Below, in pieces: positions 27,407-35,062 of a DNA stretch of 64,000 nucleotides (the first letter of the stretch is position 1; each line of letters starts with the position of its first letter). The stretch covers positions 18,412 through 82,411 of the forward strand of contig NZ_QUFI01000016.1 in the NCBI RefSeq assembly GCF_003478505.1, in the 5' to 3' direction. The DNA comes from Clostridium sp. AF27-2AA (GTDB lineage Bacteria > Bacillota > Clostridia > Lachnospirales > Lachnospiraceae). The notes beneath the pieces were generated by a model. The model did no database searches and was not told the origin of the DNA. It was given only the letters and a program-made list of their open reading frames with translations. The position numbers and the translations under genes are program-made.

Positions 27407-28138
27407 ATGAGTTTAGCACCGATAACAGGAGATGGAGTAAAGTTAGCTGCACAGGCAGCAGATCAGACACAGAAGACAACACCGGTCCAGGAATTTCAGG
27501 GGATACTGAAAAATGGGCTGAATGCCATAAAAGAAGATATGGATTCTATTTTCGAAGAAGCTTCTGCTTTATATCAGATCCCTTCTAAACTTCTCAGGGC
27601 GGTGGCAAAGGCGGAGTCAGGGTTTAATCCAAAGGCTGTATCCAAAGCAGGGGCTATGGGCGTGATGCAGCTGATGCCGGGAACAGCCCGTTCTCTTGGA
27701 GTAAGCGATCCTTACAATGCCAGACAAAATATCCTTGGCGGGGCAAAATACTTAAAACAAAATCTGGACCGGTTCGGAGGAGACGTAAGCCTTGCACTGG
27801 CAGCCTATAACGCTGGACCGGGCAGTGTGACCAAATACGGAGGCATCCCACCATATAAAGAAACCCAGAATTATGTAAAAAAGATCATGGCAGATTATGC
27901 GGGAAACAATACGATCCTGGCAGGACGTACGGTGAGTACCGGAACATATGGTAAAACATCCGGCAGTATAGCAGTGAGCAGCCTTATAGGAAGTGGCCTT
28001 ACAGGAAGCAGCCTTGGTACACTTTTGGCAGCAGGAAAGGGAGAGAACCTTTCCGGGGAAGACTGGTCTAATATGGTGCAGATTCTCCGTCTTCAGATGA
28101 TGATGAATATGGGTAAGGATAGGGGTACGCTGATCTGA
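27407..28138 (+). CDS. Lytic transglycosylase (SLT family)
   Basis: 243 residues. The catalytic Glu is E70 in AKAESGFNPKAVSKAGAMG, followed by VMQLMPGTA and the AAYNAGPG motif, all standard for SLT domains. No Sec signal peptide is visible. The N-terminal 45 residues are polar, so secretion through the flagellar apparatus is possible. Enzymes of this type cut peptidoglycan to let the rod through. It ends the operon of FliK-like, FlhB-C and wall-binding genes, and lies just before flagellin. Confidence 0.88.
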   Translation: MSLAPITGDGVKLAAQAADQTQKTTPVQEFQGILKNGLNAIKEDMDSIFEEASALYQIPSKLLRAVAKAESGFNPKAVSKAGAMGVMQLMPGTARSLGVSDPYNARQNILGGAKYLKQNLDRFGGDVSLALAAYNAGPGSVTKYGGIPPYKETQNYVKKIMADYAGNNTILAGRTVSTGTYGKTSGSIAVSSLIGSGLTGSSLGTLLAAGKGENLSGEDWSNMVQILRLQMMMNMGKDRGTLI

Positions 28139-28202
28139 CAGACAGATACCGCATTGCTGCGTGCTTTGCACTCCCGCAATTCCGGCTTCTTGACGCTGGT
28201 AT

Positions 28203-28229
28203 CAATAAAGTAAGGCATTTTGCCGATAA
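28203..28229 (+). promoter_or_regulatory. Putative sigma28 promoter of first flagellin
   Basis: A perfect GCCGATAA at 28222-28229. The tetramer 15 bases upstream is CAAT (28203-28206) instead of TTAT. Translation starts about 60 bp downstream. A TAAAG lies at 28206-28210, which would give a shorter 12-base spacer. Confidence 0.65.
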
Positions 28230-28289
28230 TAAAAACAAATGGTTATTTGATGATATTCTCATAGAAGATACAAAGGAAGGTGAAACATC

Positions 28290-29150
28290 ATGCAGGTACA
28301 GAATAACATAGCATCCATAAATGCTGCCAGAAATCAAGGGATCGAAACAGGAAAGCTGAAAAAGTCCCTTGAAAAGCTGTCTTCCGGCTTTCGGATCGTC
28401 CGTGCAGGAGATGATGCAGCTGGCCTGACGATCTCGGAAGGTATGCGCAGCAGGATCAACAGCCTGAACCAGGCGATGAGAAACATTGATGACGGCATCG
28501 GACTTACCAATGTAGGAGATGGCGCTTTGACAGAGGTCCATTCCATGCTCCAGAGACTGAAGACTCTGGCTTTAAAATCTGCAAATGGAACTTACGATCA
28601 ATCCAACAGGGAAACCTTGAACATGGAAAAAGACCAGATCCTTGAGGAGATTGACAGGATTGGTTCTACCACTAAATTTGGAGAAATCTCCCTGTTTTCC
28701 AGGGCAGATGCCAAGACAGATACAACGCTCTGGCAGCCGCCAAAGCTGGACGATACGATCCCGCTCCAGATCGGCGGTTCAGCTCAGGCTGAAGAAGTTC
28801 TGGATGTAGAACGCTATTATATAGGAAGCAAGGAACTACAGTTGGATAAGACAGATTTTTCCGATGTAGAAAAGGGACATAAATCTGTGGGATACATTGA
28901 AAACGCGATAGAGGCTGTTTCTAAGGTCAGGGCATCTTTTGGAGCTGCTTATATGCATCTGGAGCATACTCACAATAACTTGAGTGTTACAAGTGAAAAC
29001 ATGCAGGCGGCAGAAAGCCAGATCCGTGATACCAATATGGCAGAGGAGATCACAAAATATACCAGCAGTAACATCGTCCTACAGTCCTCTAATATGATGC
29101 TTACAAATGCAAATAATCTCCCTCAGACCATACTTGAACTTTTAAAATAA
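28290..29150 (+). CDS. Flagellin-family protein (first copy)
   Basis: 286 residues. The N-terminal D0/D1 region (ASINAARNQGIETGKLKKSL and GFRIVRAGDDAAGLTISEGM) and C-terminal D1/D0 (AESQIRDTNMAEEITKYTSS, NNLPQTILELLK) are flagellin-like. The central variable region is short (about 125-200). It differs from the second flagellin in having E/T-rich substitutions such as TISEGM where AISETM is usual. It may be a minor or specialised flagellin. AAGGAAGG precedes its ATG, and it has its own promoter. Confidence 0.9.
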   Translation: MQVQNNIASINAARNQGIETGKLKKSLEKLSSGFRIVRAGDDAAGLTISEGMRSRINSLNQAMRNIDDGIGLTNVGDGALTEVHSMLQRLKTLALKSANGTYDQSNRETLNMEKDQILEEIDRIGSTTKFGEISLFSRADAKTDTTLWQPPKLDDTIPLQIGGSAQAEEVLDVERYYIGSKELQLDKTDFSDVEKGHKSVGYIENAIEAVSKVRASFGAAYMHLEHTHNNLSVTSENMQAAESQIRDTNMAEEITKYTSSNIVLQSSNMMLTNANNLPQTILELLK

Positions 29151-29177
29151 AAATGAAAGAAATAATGAAAAACAGGC

Positions 29178-29204
29178 TTATGTTTTTTTTACATAAGACG
29201 ATAT
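29178..29204 (+). promoter_or_regulatory. Putative sigma28 promoter of second flagellin
   Basis: TTAT at 29178-29181, a 15-base spacer, then GACGATAT at 29197-29204. Written the enteric way, TTATGTTT-N11-GACGATAT matches 12 of 16 positions of TAAAGTTT-N11-GCCGATAA. The spacer contains a run of eight Ts, and CTTATGT/ACATAAG form an inverted repeat across the site. Confidence 0.72.
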
Positions 29205-29314
29205 ATATATATAGAAAGAAAATTCTGCTGTTCCAGAATGGGCCCTTGGGACAATAGAAGACAGAGGAAAGGAGTCCACTGCCATATTTTCTTTTATAAA
29301 AGGAGGAATTCATT
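29205..29314 (+). promoter_or_regulatory. Flagellin leader with hairpin and GGA clusters (possible CsrA target)
   Basis: The leader of about 105 bases has a hairpin ATTCTG/CAGAAT (29222-29239). A first GGA cluster lies at 29264-29273 (AGAGGAAAGGAG). The ribosome site AGGAGGA at 29301-29307 gives a second GGA cluster. Two GGA sites, one over the Shine-Dalgarno, is the arrangement by which CsrA represses hag in B. subtilis. fliW and csrA are in this window. CsrA binding here is inference. Confidence 0.5.
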
Positions 29315-30139
29315 ATGGTAATTCAGCATAATATTGCAGCGATCAATTCTTACAGAAACTTAAGTACCAACCAGAGTGCACTGAGCAAAAACTTAGAGAA
29401 GCTGTCTTCCGGTTACAAGATCAACCGTGCAGGCGATGACGCAGCAGGTCTGGCTATTTCCGAGACCATGCGTTCCCAGATCAATGGTTTAAACCAGGCT
29501 GTAAACAACGCAAACGATGCGATCGGTCTGATCCAGACAGCAGAAGGTGCTATGACAGAGACCCACTCCATGCTTCAGCGTATGAAGACTCTGACCACCC
29601 AGGCAGCAAATGGTACTTATACCAAGACTGCAAGAGATAACATCCAGGCTGAGGTCGATGCACTGAACAAGGAGATTACCCGTATCGCTTCTACTACAAA
29701 GTTCAATGGTGAGACACCTTTAAGTCCTGCGAAGAAAGGGCAGAACCTGACTTTCTTCATCGGTGCTACTGCAGATAAGACCAACGCAATGACCGTTGCA
29801 CAGCTGACTATGACAGCGGCAGCATTAACTATTGATCAGATCAAAGTTAGTACTACAACGGATGCATTCAAGGCAATGGCATCTGTAGATGCTGCAATTG
29901 AGAGAGTATCTACTTACCGTGCGACCCTTGGTGCTGCCCAGAACCGTCTGGAGCATACAGTAAACAACCTGAAGGTAACTTCTGAAAATATTACATCAGC
30001 GGAAAGCCGTATCCGTGATACTGATATGGCAGATGAGATCACAGCTTATACAAAGAACAACATTCTTTTACAGGCTGCTCAGTCTATGCTTTCCCAGTCC
30101 AACGCTATGCCTCAGGGTGTATTAAGTATGCTGCAGTAA
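29315..30139 (+). CDS. fliC: Major flagellin (second copy)
   Basis: 274 residues with canonical flagellin ends: AAINSYRNLSTNQSALSKNL, GYKINRAGDDAAGLAISETM, and at the C terminus AESRIRDTDMADEITAYTKN then MLSQSNAMPQGVLSML. The central region is short and Thr/Ala-rich (about 140-195), so the filament has little exposed D2/D3. The codons look well optimised compared with neighbours and the leader is the strongest in the window, so this is probably the major filament protein. A clear terminator follows. Confidence 0.95.
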   Translation: MVIQHNIAAINSYRNLSTNQSALSKNLEKLSSGYKINRAGDDAAGLAISETMRSQINGLNQAVNNANDAIGLIQTAEGAMTETHSMLQRMKTLTTQAANGTYTKTARDNIQAEVDALNKEITRIASTTKFNGETPLSPAKKGQNLTFFIGATADKTNAMTVAQLTMTAAALTIDQIKVSTTTDAFKAMASVDAAIERVSTYRATLGAAQNRLEHTVNNLKVTSENITSAESRIRDTDMADEITAYTKNNILLQAAQSMLSQSNAMPQGVLSMLQ

Positions 30140-30164
30140 TCTTGAAATTGATTCTGCATCTTTT

Positions 30165-30197
30165 AGGGGATCTGCTTTGCGCAGATCCTCTTTTTTT
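30165..30197 (+). terminator. Rho-independent terminator after flagellin
   Basis: AGGGGATCTGC (30165-30175) pairs with GCAGATCCTCT (30181-30191), one G-U pair, around the loop TTTGC, then a run of Ts. It separates the major flagellin from the glycosyltransferase gene. Confidence 0.9.
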
Positions 30198-30233
30198 AAA
30201 TATGTCCTTTAGAACTTAAAAAGAAGGTAACCG

Positions 30234-31562
30234 ATGATGAAAAAAACCATATCACAGTGTATGATCGTGAAAAATGAAGAAAAAAATATCCGCCGTGCCC
30301 TTTCCTGGGGGAAGGATATCATGTGTGAACAGATCGTAGTAGATACAGGAAGCAGTGACCGTACTGTGGAGATTGCCAGGGAAATGGGGGCAAAGATATT
30401 TTTCTTCCCATGGATCAATGATTTTGCTGCTGCCAAAAATTTTGCCATTGACCAGGCAAAAGGAGACTGGATCGCCTTTCTTGATGCAGATGAAAGCTTT
30501 ACTCCGGAGGATACAAAGAAGATACCGGAGATATTGGAATATGTTGGAGACGATGTAGATGGTCTTCTTACAGGGATTGTAGATCTGGATGAAAACAACC
30601 ATATTACAAGCGGCGGCACCATGATCCGCTTTTTTGTAAACCGGCCGGACCTGCGCTATGTAGGAAAAATACACGAACACCTGGTCAGAAAAGGAAGATC
30701 CGGACTGCATCTGACAGATGCTACAAAGCAGCTGGCTTTCCTTCATACCGGATACCAGGAACAGGAGAAGAAGGATAAGTCAAAATTTGAAAGGAATCGG
30801 AACATCATCCTGGAGATCCTGAAGCAGGAGCCTGAAAACTGTGATTATCTTGGATATCTGGGAGATACCTATTCTTCAGACGGAAAAAATGAAGAAGCAA
30901 GGGATGCATACAAAAAGGCGGTGGCAGCCATGCCGGAAAAACTGGGGGTATATGATCAGCGAAGTTCTTATACCTATACAAACCTGTTAAGGGTCTCCCA
31001 GTGCCTGAATGCACCGGAAGCCGAGGTGGAAGCTATTTATAAAGAAGCAGTGGAAAAGCTTCCGAAAGAGCCTGATTTTGACTGTGTTATGGGGGACTGG
31101 TACTGGAGAAAGGGGCAATATGAAAAAGCGGTACAGATGTATGAACTGGCTATAGCAAAGCTGGAAACCTATGGGACAGTGAACAGGGGGATCATTACCA
31201 CCTCTATGCTGATCCAGATGTATGAGTGTCTGGGAGAAGGCTGCAGAAGGCTGGGAGATTACCAGAAAGCGGTCCGCTATTGTGTGATCGTACTGAATAC
31301 TGACCACAAAGATATGAATGCGCTGCTGACTCTGATCAACTGTTTTACAGAGAGCAATGTCAGCGCAGAAGAGGTAGTTCAGTTTTTAGGTAAGATTTAT
31401 GATTATTCTGATATAAAAGACAAGGTGATCCTTCTGCGGGTGGCTATGGCAATAGGCAGAAAGGATCTGGAGCGGATGTTCAGGGGAATCCTCCTTCCTC
31501 AGGAGAGGGAAGAGTTTGATGCAGCCATGGAAACGGCCCAGAGCGGGGCACCGCTGTCATAG
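30234..31562 (+). CDS. Family 2 glycosyltransferase with TPR-like C-terminal half
   Basis: 442 residues. The N-terminal 200 residues are a GT2 domain: TISQCMIVKNEEKNIRRALS, VVDTGSSDRTVEIAREMGAK, and the DADES metal motif. The C-terminal half has tetratricopeptide-like helices (YLGYLGDTYSSDGKNEEARD and WYWRKGQYEKAVQMYELAIA). GT2-TPR proteins of this form are often encoded beside flagellin genes and may glycosylate flagellin, which is inferred here from position. Its last 64 bases overlap the end of the convergent C39-like peptidase gene. Confidence 0.82.
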   Translation: MMKKTISQCMIVKNEEKNIRRALSWGKDIMCEQIVVDTGSSDRTVEIAREMGAKIFFFPWINDFAAAKNFAIDQAKGDWIAFLDADESFTPEDTKKIPEILEYVGDDVDGLLTGIVDLDENNHITSGGTMIRFFVNRPDLRYVGKIHEHLVRKGRSGLHLTDATKQLAFLHTGYQEQEKKDKSKFERNRNIILEILKQEPENCDYLGYLGDTYSSDGKNEEARDAYKKAVAAMPEKLGVYDQRSSYTYTNLLRVSQCLNAPEAEVEAIYKEAVEKLPKEPDFDCVMGDWYWRKGQYEKAVQMYELAIAKLETYGTVNRGIITTSMLIQMYECLGEGCRRLGDYQKAVRYCVIVLNTDHKDMNALLTLINCFTESNVSAEEVVQFLGKIYDYSDIKDKVILLRVAMAIGRKDLERMFRGILLPQEREEFDAAMETAQSGAPLS

Positions 31563-32488
31563 ACTTTTTTCAACTCTTCCATGAGAAGAGGAAGCTCCCA
31601 TTCGCAGGTGCTGTTATCAAAGCTGTTAGGATCTGCGATAGAAACATTACCGTCAGGAAGGAGTTTTGTGATCAGGACAAAGTGACCGTTTTGCGTCAGG
31701 CTTCCCTTACCCATAAGGGCGACCAGGATATGACCGGAAGAAAGAAGGGAAGCTGCATTCTGGGGAGAATGGTCTGTTACAGATTCCACCTGGAAGCCAT
31801 AGGCTGCAAGGACAGAAGGAATCAGGCTATGATAGGAACCTCCCTGGGGGGCATAATAGCCATTGGCAGCAGACCAGTCTGCGATCGTTACCGGGGTAAT
31901 GGCTTCTCCGTCATTTGTGAAGCTGGAGATGAGCATGGCTGCAGCAGTAGGACCACATCCATACTGGAGCATGGGATCTGAACCGCCGTAGAGATAACTG
32001 CTCCAGCGGGTATCTCCCTGATTATAGTAGTACATCGGTCCCATACTGGTATCCAGGATGGCAGCATCTAAAGAATTGCCGTCTGATCCCGGTTTTGCCT
32101 CCATATCCAGGTTTTCTGCTTTACCAAGGATCACCGGAGAGGTCTTTGAGGTGACAGAAGATGTATCTGGACCCCCCTGTATTCCGGAAGTATCCTTTGA
32201 AAGCTCTGTCTTTGATTGTGCTCCCTGTTTTGTCTGATTCTGTTTTTTTAAAAAGTCTTCCAGCTCCTGAAATTTACGGTGGCTGGCAGTCTGTACAAAG
32301 TAAATGCCAGATCTGGCCTCATCTACGACCTGGGAAGAAAAGCCTGGGCAAAAATAAAAGCTCAGGCTGGCAGTGATCACCGAAACTGTACCGGTAATAG
32401 AAAGTTGGATCAGCGTTTTCGCAAGTCGGAACTGTTTCAAGGTTTTATTTATATGTTTTTTTTGATTCTTTAAAGTTCTATCTTTCAT
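31499..32488 (-). CDS. Membrane-anchored C39-like cysteine peptidase
   Basis: 329 residues. One membrane segment near the N terminus (about 28-48, LIQLSITGTVSVITASLSFY) precedes a Ser/Thr/Gln-rich stalk. A peptidase_C39_2-like domain follows from about residue 150. The catalytic Cys is in LQYGCGPTAAAML, the His in NGHFVLITKL, and an Asp in VSIADPNSFDN. It should act outside the membrane on a peptide or wall protein. It is 25 bp downstream of cheB with no strong ribosome site, so it may be the last gene of the che operon. The substrate is unknown. Confidence 0.78.
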   Translation of the reverse strand: MKDRTLKNQKKHINKTLKQFRLAKTLIQLSITGTVSVITASLSFYFCPGFSSQVVDEARSGIYFVQTASHRKFQELEDFLKKQNQTKQGAQSKTELSKDTSGIQGGPDTSSVTSKTSPVILGKAENLDMEAKPGSDGNSLDAAILDTSMGPMYYYNQGDTRWSSYLYGGSDPMLQYGCGPTAAAMLISSFTNDGEAITPVTIADWSAANGYYAPQGGSYHSLIPSVLAAYGFQVESVTDHSPQNAASLLSSGHILVALMGKGSLTQNGHFVLITKLLPDGNVSIADPNSFDNSTCEWELPLLMEELKKVYDSGAPLWAVSMAASNSSLS

Positions 32489-32513
32489 TTTTTATCCATT
32501 CATTTCTTATCCG

Positions 32514-33596
32514 TTAACGAAGGGATAGACGGGCCAGGACAGTCTGACCAATGGTATTTAAAGGACACTGCTGGCATACAGCGCCAATCTTATGTGCTTC
32601 CATAGGCATGCCGTAGACAACACAGCTGTTCTTGTCCTGTCCGATGGTATAAGCGCCGTTTTTGCGCATACGCAAAAGACCGGCAGCTCCATCTGCTCCC
32701 ATTCCTGTGAGAAGAACGCCGATGGCGTGTTCCCGCACATGTAATGCGACTGAGTCAAAAAGCACATCCACAGAAGGCCTGTGTCCGTTTACCTTTTCTC
32801 CTTCCTGCACACTGACTGCATAGGAGTTTCCAAGAGGTACCACACGCATCTGCAGACCTCCGGGAGCTAAAAGCATGAGACCTTTGCGGATCCGGTCTCC
32901 ATTTTTCGCCTCCCGTACTTCCATTTTGCAGATCTTGTTTAAACGGTCTGCATACATGGCTGTAAAACCGGCAGGCATGTGCTGGGTGATGACAACTCCG
33001 GGAGTATCTGCAGGAAAATTCTTTACTACTTCGAGAATGGCTTCTGTACCGCCTGTAGATGCCCCGATAGCGATCACTGTTTCAGGGGAAGCACCCAGAG
33101 GAATCTTTGGTTTCTGCAGGAAAGTATTTCTGGCAGGAGGTAAAGAAGAAACCTTGCGGATACCACCTGCCTGAGGGTCTGAGAGAGCAGAAGGAAGGTG
33201 TACGTGGGAAGCAGCCGCTACCATAAGTTTGGAGCGGAGTGTAGAAAGAAAGATCTCTTTAGACAGTCCATTGGTTTCATCCGGTTTCCGTACAAAATCC
33301 ACAGCTCCTGCTTCCAGGGCATCAAAAACCCTCAGGTTCAGGGAAGATACCAGAATCACCGGGATAGGGTGGACTGGAAGAAGCTGCTTTAAAAAATCAA
33401 TGCCGGACATTCCCGGCATTTCAATATCCAGGGTAAGCATATCCGGCTGCAGTAGCGGGATCTTTTCCTGGGCGTCAAGGGCATTTACTGCATATCCTAC
33501 AATCTGGAAACGGTCATCCGCAGAGAGAGAACGGATCAGCCAGGTGCGGAACAAGGGTGAATCGTCCACCACCATTAATTTTAATTTATGATCCAT
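32514..33596 (-). CDS. cheB: Chemotaxis methylesterase/deamidase CheB
   Basis: About 360 residues from the ATG at 33596; an ATG two codons upstream (33602) is also possible but only 4 bases from AAGGAGG. The receiver domain has VVDDSP and the phospho-acceptor in LTLDIEMPGMSG. The methylesterase domain has the catalytic Ser in IGASTGGTEA, His in ITQHMPAGF and Asp in GMGADGAAG. It demethylates receptors to allow adaptation. It follows cheR in the cheA-W-R-B operon. Confidence 0.95.
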   Translation of the reverse strand: MDHKLKLMVVDDSPLFRTWLIRSLSADDRFQIVGYAVNALDAQEKIPLLQPDMLTLDIEMPGMSGIDFLKQLLPVHPIPVILVSSLNLRVFDALEAGAVDFVRKPDETNGLSKEIFLSTLRSKLMVAAASHVHLPSALSDPQAGGIRKVSSLPPARNTFLQKPKIPLGASPETVIAIGASTGGTEAILEVVKNFPADTPGVVITQHMPAGFTAMYADRLNKICKMEVREAKNGDRIRKGLMLLAPGGLQMRVVPLGNSYAVSVQEGEKVNGHRPSVDVLFDSVALHVREHAIGVLLTGMGADGAAGLLRMRKNGAYTIGQDKNSCVVYGMPMEAHKIGAVCQQCPLNTIGQTVLARLSLR

Positions 33597-33653
33597 GATC
33601 ATAATGCCTCCTTAATAAGATAAGTGTAACAACGTATGAGATAACCTACGGGA

Positions 33654-34466
33654 TCAGATCTTTCGGTAAATAGCCGGTTCAATATAGGAAAACGGGCAGC
33701 TTTCCTTATCCAGGCTTTCAGAATGTCCGATAAATAAGTAGCCTCCCGGAGCGGTAGCATCATAAAAGCGCCTTACCAGTGCCGCCTTCGTAGGACGATC
33801 AAAATAGATCATCACGTTTCTGCAGAAGATCAGGTCAAACTTTTTGCGGAAATGGATGGGATCCATCAGGTTAAAGGAACGAAAGATCACATTTTTCCTT
33901 AAAGCATCTGAAACGGTATAGGTTTTATATCCTATGGGAACAAAATAGCGTTCCTGCCAGGAAGGAGGAAGCTCTTTTAAGCTTTCAAGGGAATATCTGG
34001 GATCCATGGCAGAATCCAGAACACGCTGGGAAATGTCCGTAGCAAGGATACGGGTATCCCAGCTTCCGGGAATAGCGGAAAAATATTCTTTCAGATACAT
34101 AGAAATGTTATAAGGTTCTTCACCGGAGGAGCAGCCGGCACTCCAGATCGCAATAGAACGGTCCCGGGAGTGCTTGTTTGCAAGCTCAGGAAGAATCTGC
34201 TTCTGGAGAAAGTCAAAATGTTCTTTTTCCCGCATAAAATAGGTATAGTTGGTAGTCAGCTTGTTTAACATAACAGAAACCATCTCAGGATCTTTACCTG
34301 AGATGATCTCATCTATGTATTCTGTAAAACTATGAAACCCTTTCTGCTGCAGCATATTAGTAAGACGGCTGGTGATCAGCTGTTTTTTGTGGCTCAGATT
34401 GATGCCATAGTGCTGTTGAATATAAGTGTAAAGACGGTTAAAATCCCCGTCACTTAATGTAAGCAT
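33654..34466 (-). CDS. cheR: Chemoreceptor methyltransferase CheR
   Basis: 270 residues. The N-terminal helical domain (LYTYIQQHYGINLSHKKQLI) and the SAM-binding fold (IAIWSAGCSSGEEPYNISMY, then FDLIFCRNVMIYFD) are standard for CheR. It methylates receptor glutamates. AAGGAGG precedes the start. A 114-bp gap with a long inverted repeat separates it from cheW. Confidence 0.95.
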   Translation of the reverse strand: MLTLSDGDFNRLYTYIQQHYGINLSHKKQLITSRLTNMLQQKGFHSFTEYIDEIISGKDPEMVSVMLNKLTTNYTYFMREKEHFDFLQKQILPELANKHSRDRSIAIWSAGCSSGEEPYNISMYLKEYFSAIPGSWDTRILATDISQRVLDSAMDPRYSLESLKELPPSWQERYFVPIGYKTYTVSDALRKNVIFRSFNLMDPIHFRKKFDLIFCRNVMIYFDRPTKAALVRRFYDATAPGGYLFIGHSESLDKESCPFSYIEPAIYRKI

Positions 34467-34489
34467 TGTATGACCTCCTTAGGAATCGG

Positions 34490-34580
34490 ATGTACTCTCG
34501 GAGTCTTTCCTGCACCTGCCTTTGCGACTGACAAAAAATCTTCTCGCAAAATCAAGTACAAAAAGATTCCGGGAGTACAT
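34490..34580. repeat. 19-bp inverted repeat between cheW and cheR
   Basis: Arms 34490-34508 and 34562-34580 match at 17 of 19 positions. On the plus-strand reading both mismatches would be tolerated as G-U pairs. A second stem, TTTGCGA/TCGCAAA (34521-34527 and 34544-34550), lies inside. The arm touches the cheW stop codon. It is not followed by a T-run in the direction of the che transcript, so it is more likely an RNA structure than a simple terminator. Confidence 0.7.
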
Positions 34581-35047
34581 TAAGAGCTGACCAGGGACTT
34601 GCAGTCAAAAGACATAAGCACAGTCCCATTTTCAAGTGTGATCATACCATCTAACAGCTTCTGTCTGCGTTTGATAGGGATCGGACGTACATCCTGAAGA
34701 TCAATATCGATCACCTGCTGTACAGAATCCACAACGATGCATACAGGAAGATCGTCTACATTTAAAACGATAAAGCAGGTCTTACTGTTATATTCCAAAG
34801 CAGGCTTGCCCATATAGAGCCGTATATCTACTACCGGAAGGATCTGACCACGCAGATTGATGATTCCTTTAATATAATCAGGTACCAGTGGAAGATGAGT
34901 GATCGCACAGTCATTGATGATCTCCGTTACGTTATTGATACTTAAAAACAGAGTCATATCTCCCGACTCAAAGGTAAGACAGCGTTCAACGGACTGGTTT
35001 TCAGCCGGTACGTCTGTCTGGATATTTGTTTCTGTTACTTCAGCCAT
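34580..35047 (-). CDS. cheW: Chemotaxis coupling protein CheW
   Basis: 155 residues covering one CheW domain: YIKGIINLRGQILPVVDIRL and CIVVDSVQQVIDIDLQDVRP are the usual receptor/CheA coupling stretches. It connects CheA to receptors, in parallel with CheV at 9759. The gene follows cheA by 15 bp, with GGAGGTTTT before its start. Confidence 0.94.
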   Translation of the reverse strand: MAEVTETNIQTDVPAENQSVERCLTFESGDMTLFLSINNVTEIINDCAITHLPLVPDYIKGIINLRGQILPVVDIRLYMGKPALEYNSKTCFIVLNVDDLPVCIVVDSVQQVIDIDLQDVRPIPIKRRQKLLDGMITLENGTVLMSFDCKSLVSS

Positions 35048-35062
35048 TTTAAAACCTCCTGT

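Noticed and set aside
28206-28229. TAAAG with a 12-base spacer to GCCGATAA before flagellin 1
   Set aside because: The spacing differs from every other site in the window; the 15-base spacing was preferred, though with a weaker tetramer.
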